NCBI GenBank assembly: GCA_038203875.1
Contig: JBBRDN010000052.1
Location: forward strand, 1 to 22,162
From: CANJSG01 sp038203875
GTDB lineage: Bacteria > Verrucomicrobiota > Verrucomicrobiia > Limisphaerales > CANJSG01
Reading direction: 5' to 3'
Length of the DNA: 22,162 nt
The position numbers were made by a program, and so were the translations under genes. How positions within the stretch are numbered: the stretch's first letter is position 1; each line of letters starts with the position of its first letter. The notes under the pieces are model-generated. The model was given only the letters and a program-made list of their open reading frames with translations, did no database searches and had not been told where the DNA came from. This document shows, one piece after another, positions 21,182-22,162 of the stretch.

Positions 21182-22162
21182 ATGATTCCCCGGAAGCTTT
21201 TTCTCCAGAGCGCGGCCGTGCTTGCGACGGCCATGGCCGTTTCCGCCGTGGCTGCCGTAGACGTGGCGAAGCTCCCTCCGGCCACCTCGCGCAAAGTCGA
21301 CTTCGCCGGCGACATCCTGCCCTTGCTGGGGAAAAGCTGCTTCCAATGCCACGGCGAAAAGAAGCAGGAGTCCGGACTACGCTTGGATTCGCGCGAGGCG
21401 TTGCTCAAGGGCGGCGACCACGGTGTCGTCGTCGTTCCTAGCAAAAGCGCTGAGAGCCTTCTCGTGCATCTGACGGCCGGGCTGCATCCCGATATCGCGC
21501 AGATGCCGAAGAAGGGCGACAAGCTGACGGCCGACCAGATCGGGCTTCTCCGGGCCTGGATAGACCAGGGCGCCGACTGGCCTGCGCAGTCTACCGCCAC
21601 TGGCAAGGATACGAAACAGCATTGGGCCTACACCGCCCCGGTTCGGCCGGCTTTGCCGCCGGTCAAGGCACCGAAGTGGACCCGCAACGAAATCGATCGC
21701 TTCGTCCTCAGCCGCCTCGAAAAAGAAGGCCTGAAGCCTTCGACGGAAGCCGACAAGACGACGCTCATTCGCCGGCTGTATCTGGACCTCCTCGGCCTTC
21801 CTCCAACGCCACAGCAGGTTAACGCCTTCCTGACCGACAAACGTTCCGATGCCTATCCGCGCCTCGTGGAATCGCTTCTCGCCAGCCCGCATTACGGCGA
21901 ACGCTGGGCGCGGCATTGGCTCGATGCGGCGCGCTACGCCGACACCGACGGCTACGAGAAGGACAAGACGCGCTTCGTCTGGTTCTACCGTGACTGGGTC
22001 ATCAACGCCTTCAACCGCGACCTGCCCTACGACCAGTTCGTCATCGAGCAACTGGCCGGCGACCTGCTGCCTGTCCCGAGCGGTGTCGAGGGGCCTGTCC
22101 CGAGCGGAGTCGAGGGGCCCGGGGCCACGAAGGAGCGTCGCCTCGCCACCGCGTTCAACCGC
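21182..22162 (+). CDS. Planctomycete-type cytochrome c / DUF1549 (PSCyt) protein, 3' end cut by window edge
   Basis: The ATG at 21182 opens a frame that stays open to the last base (327 residues seen). Signal peptide: hydrophobic stretch about 8-25 ending AVAA. The planctomycete cytochrome C domain follows (about 38-135): FAGDILPLLGKSCFQCHG with haem-binding C53, C56 and H57, and MPKKGDKLT with a likely axial Met108. PSCyt2/DUF1549 begins at about 167 (RNEIDRFVLSRLEKEGL) and shows LLGLPPTP, SPHYGERWARHWLDAARYADTDGYEKD, WVINAFNRDLPYDQFVIEQLAGDLLP and LATAFNR. The expected DUF1553 end is beyond the window. These large periplasmic proteins are numerous in Planctomycetes and Verrucomicrobia and usually pair with a DUF1501 protein; their substrates are unknown. 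An in-frame tandem repeat interrupts the DUF1549 region. Confidence 0.93.
   Translation, partial: MIPRKLFLQSAAVLATAMAVSAVAAVDVAKLPPATSRKVDFAGDILPLLGKSCFQCHGEKKQESGLRLDSREALLKGGDHGVVVVPSKSAESLLVHLTAGLHPDIAQMPKKGDKLTADQIGLLRAWIDQGADWPAQSTATGKDTKQHWAYTAPVRPALPPVKAPKWTRNEIDRFVLSRLEKEGLKPSTEADKTTLIRRLYLDLLGLPPTPQQVNAFLTDKRSDAYPRLVESLLASPHYGERWARHWLDAARYADTDGYEKDKTRFVWFYRDWVINAFNRDLPYDQFVIEQLAGDLLPVPSGVEGPVPSGVEGPGATKERRLATAFNR
22070..22117 (+). repeat. Two tandem copies of a 24-bp unit inside the cytochrome gene
   Basis: Units at 22070-22093 and 22094-22117 begin CCTGTCCCGAGCGG and end GTCGAGGGG; they differ at one base (T at 22084, A at 22108). Each is exactly 8 codons in frame and encodes PVPSGVEG (protein residues 297-304 and 305-312). 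Confidence 0.92.

Noticed and set aside
1..22162. CRISPR arrays, tRNA or rRNA genes, insertion sequences, integrases, prophage
   Set aside because: No regularly spaced repeats, cloverleaf-like or rRNA segments, transposase or recombinase motifs were seen on either strand.

Overview
The window is GC-rich, densely coded bacterial chromosome. Its content points to a Verrucomicrobia/Planctomycetes-type organism, most likely Verrucomicrobia: a planctomycete-type cytochrome protein (CXXCH, then a PSCyt2/DUF1549 region) at the right edge, a Tat-exported TIM-barrel 'sugar phosphate isomerase' next to a nucleoside-symporter-type MFS permease, several TIM-barrel paralogues, and many starts without a clear Shine-Dalgarno. 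This is inferred from gene content; no rRNA or tRNA is present to confirm it.

Layout. (1) 1-3665, plus strand: three glycosyltransferases joined by 4-base start/stop overlaps (a WaaG-like GT4 cut by the left edge, a WaaE-like GT2 and a second GT4), then nagA 37 bases later. This looks like the end of an LPS-core or surface-glycan operon. (2) 3718-6139, minus strand: SAM-dependent O-methyltransferase, TIM-barrel isomerase/epimerase and a Vsr-type endonuclease, the last two only 10 bases apart. (3) 6299-8601, plus strand, divergent from (2): a PlsY-like membrane acyltransferase overlapping by 4 bases a two-domain protein that fuses a GNAT/N-acyl-amino-acid-synthase-like domain to a class V aminotransferase. 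I consider this pair the most interesting part of the window. (4) 8602-9228: no intact gene, but a decayed lipoprotein gene on the minus strand. (5) 9229-11250, plus: a secreted TIM-barrel protein whose metal ligands are largely replaced, then an aldo/keto reductase. (6) 11287-13479, minus: glycogen branching enzyme GlgB. (7) 13605-16295, plus: a membrane hybrid histidine kinase with two PAS domains, HisKA, HATPase and two receiver domains. (8) 16388-20198, plus: MFS permease, Tat TIM-barrel protein, NAD(P)-dependent beta-hydroxyacid-type dehydrogenase and an ICMT-like membrane methyltransferase. The first three look like a small uptake and oxidation module. (9) 20244-21107, minus: AraC-family regulator, divergent from (10) the PSCyt-type cytochrome protein starting at 21182, which runs off the right edge and carries an in-frame tandem 24-bp repeat.

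No CRISPR array, tRNA, rRNA, insertion sequence, integrase or phage gene was seen. Themes are envelope glycan synthesis, possible aminolipid or N-acyl chemistry, glycogen metabolism and carbohydrate catabolism. GC and coding percentages were not computed; statements on families rest on motifs visible in the translations.
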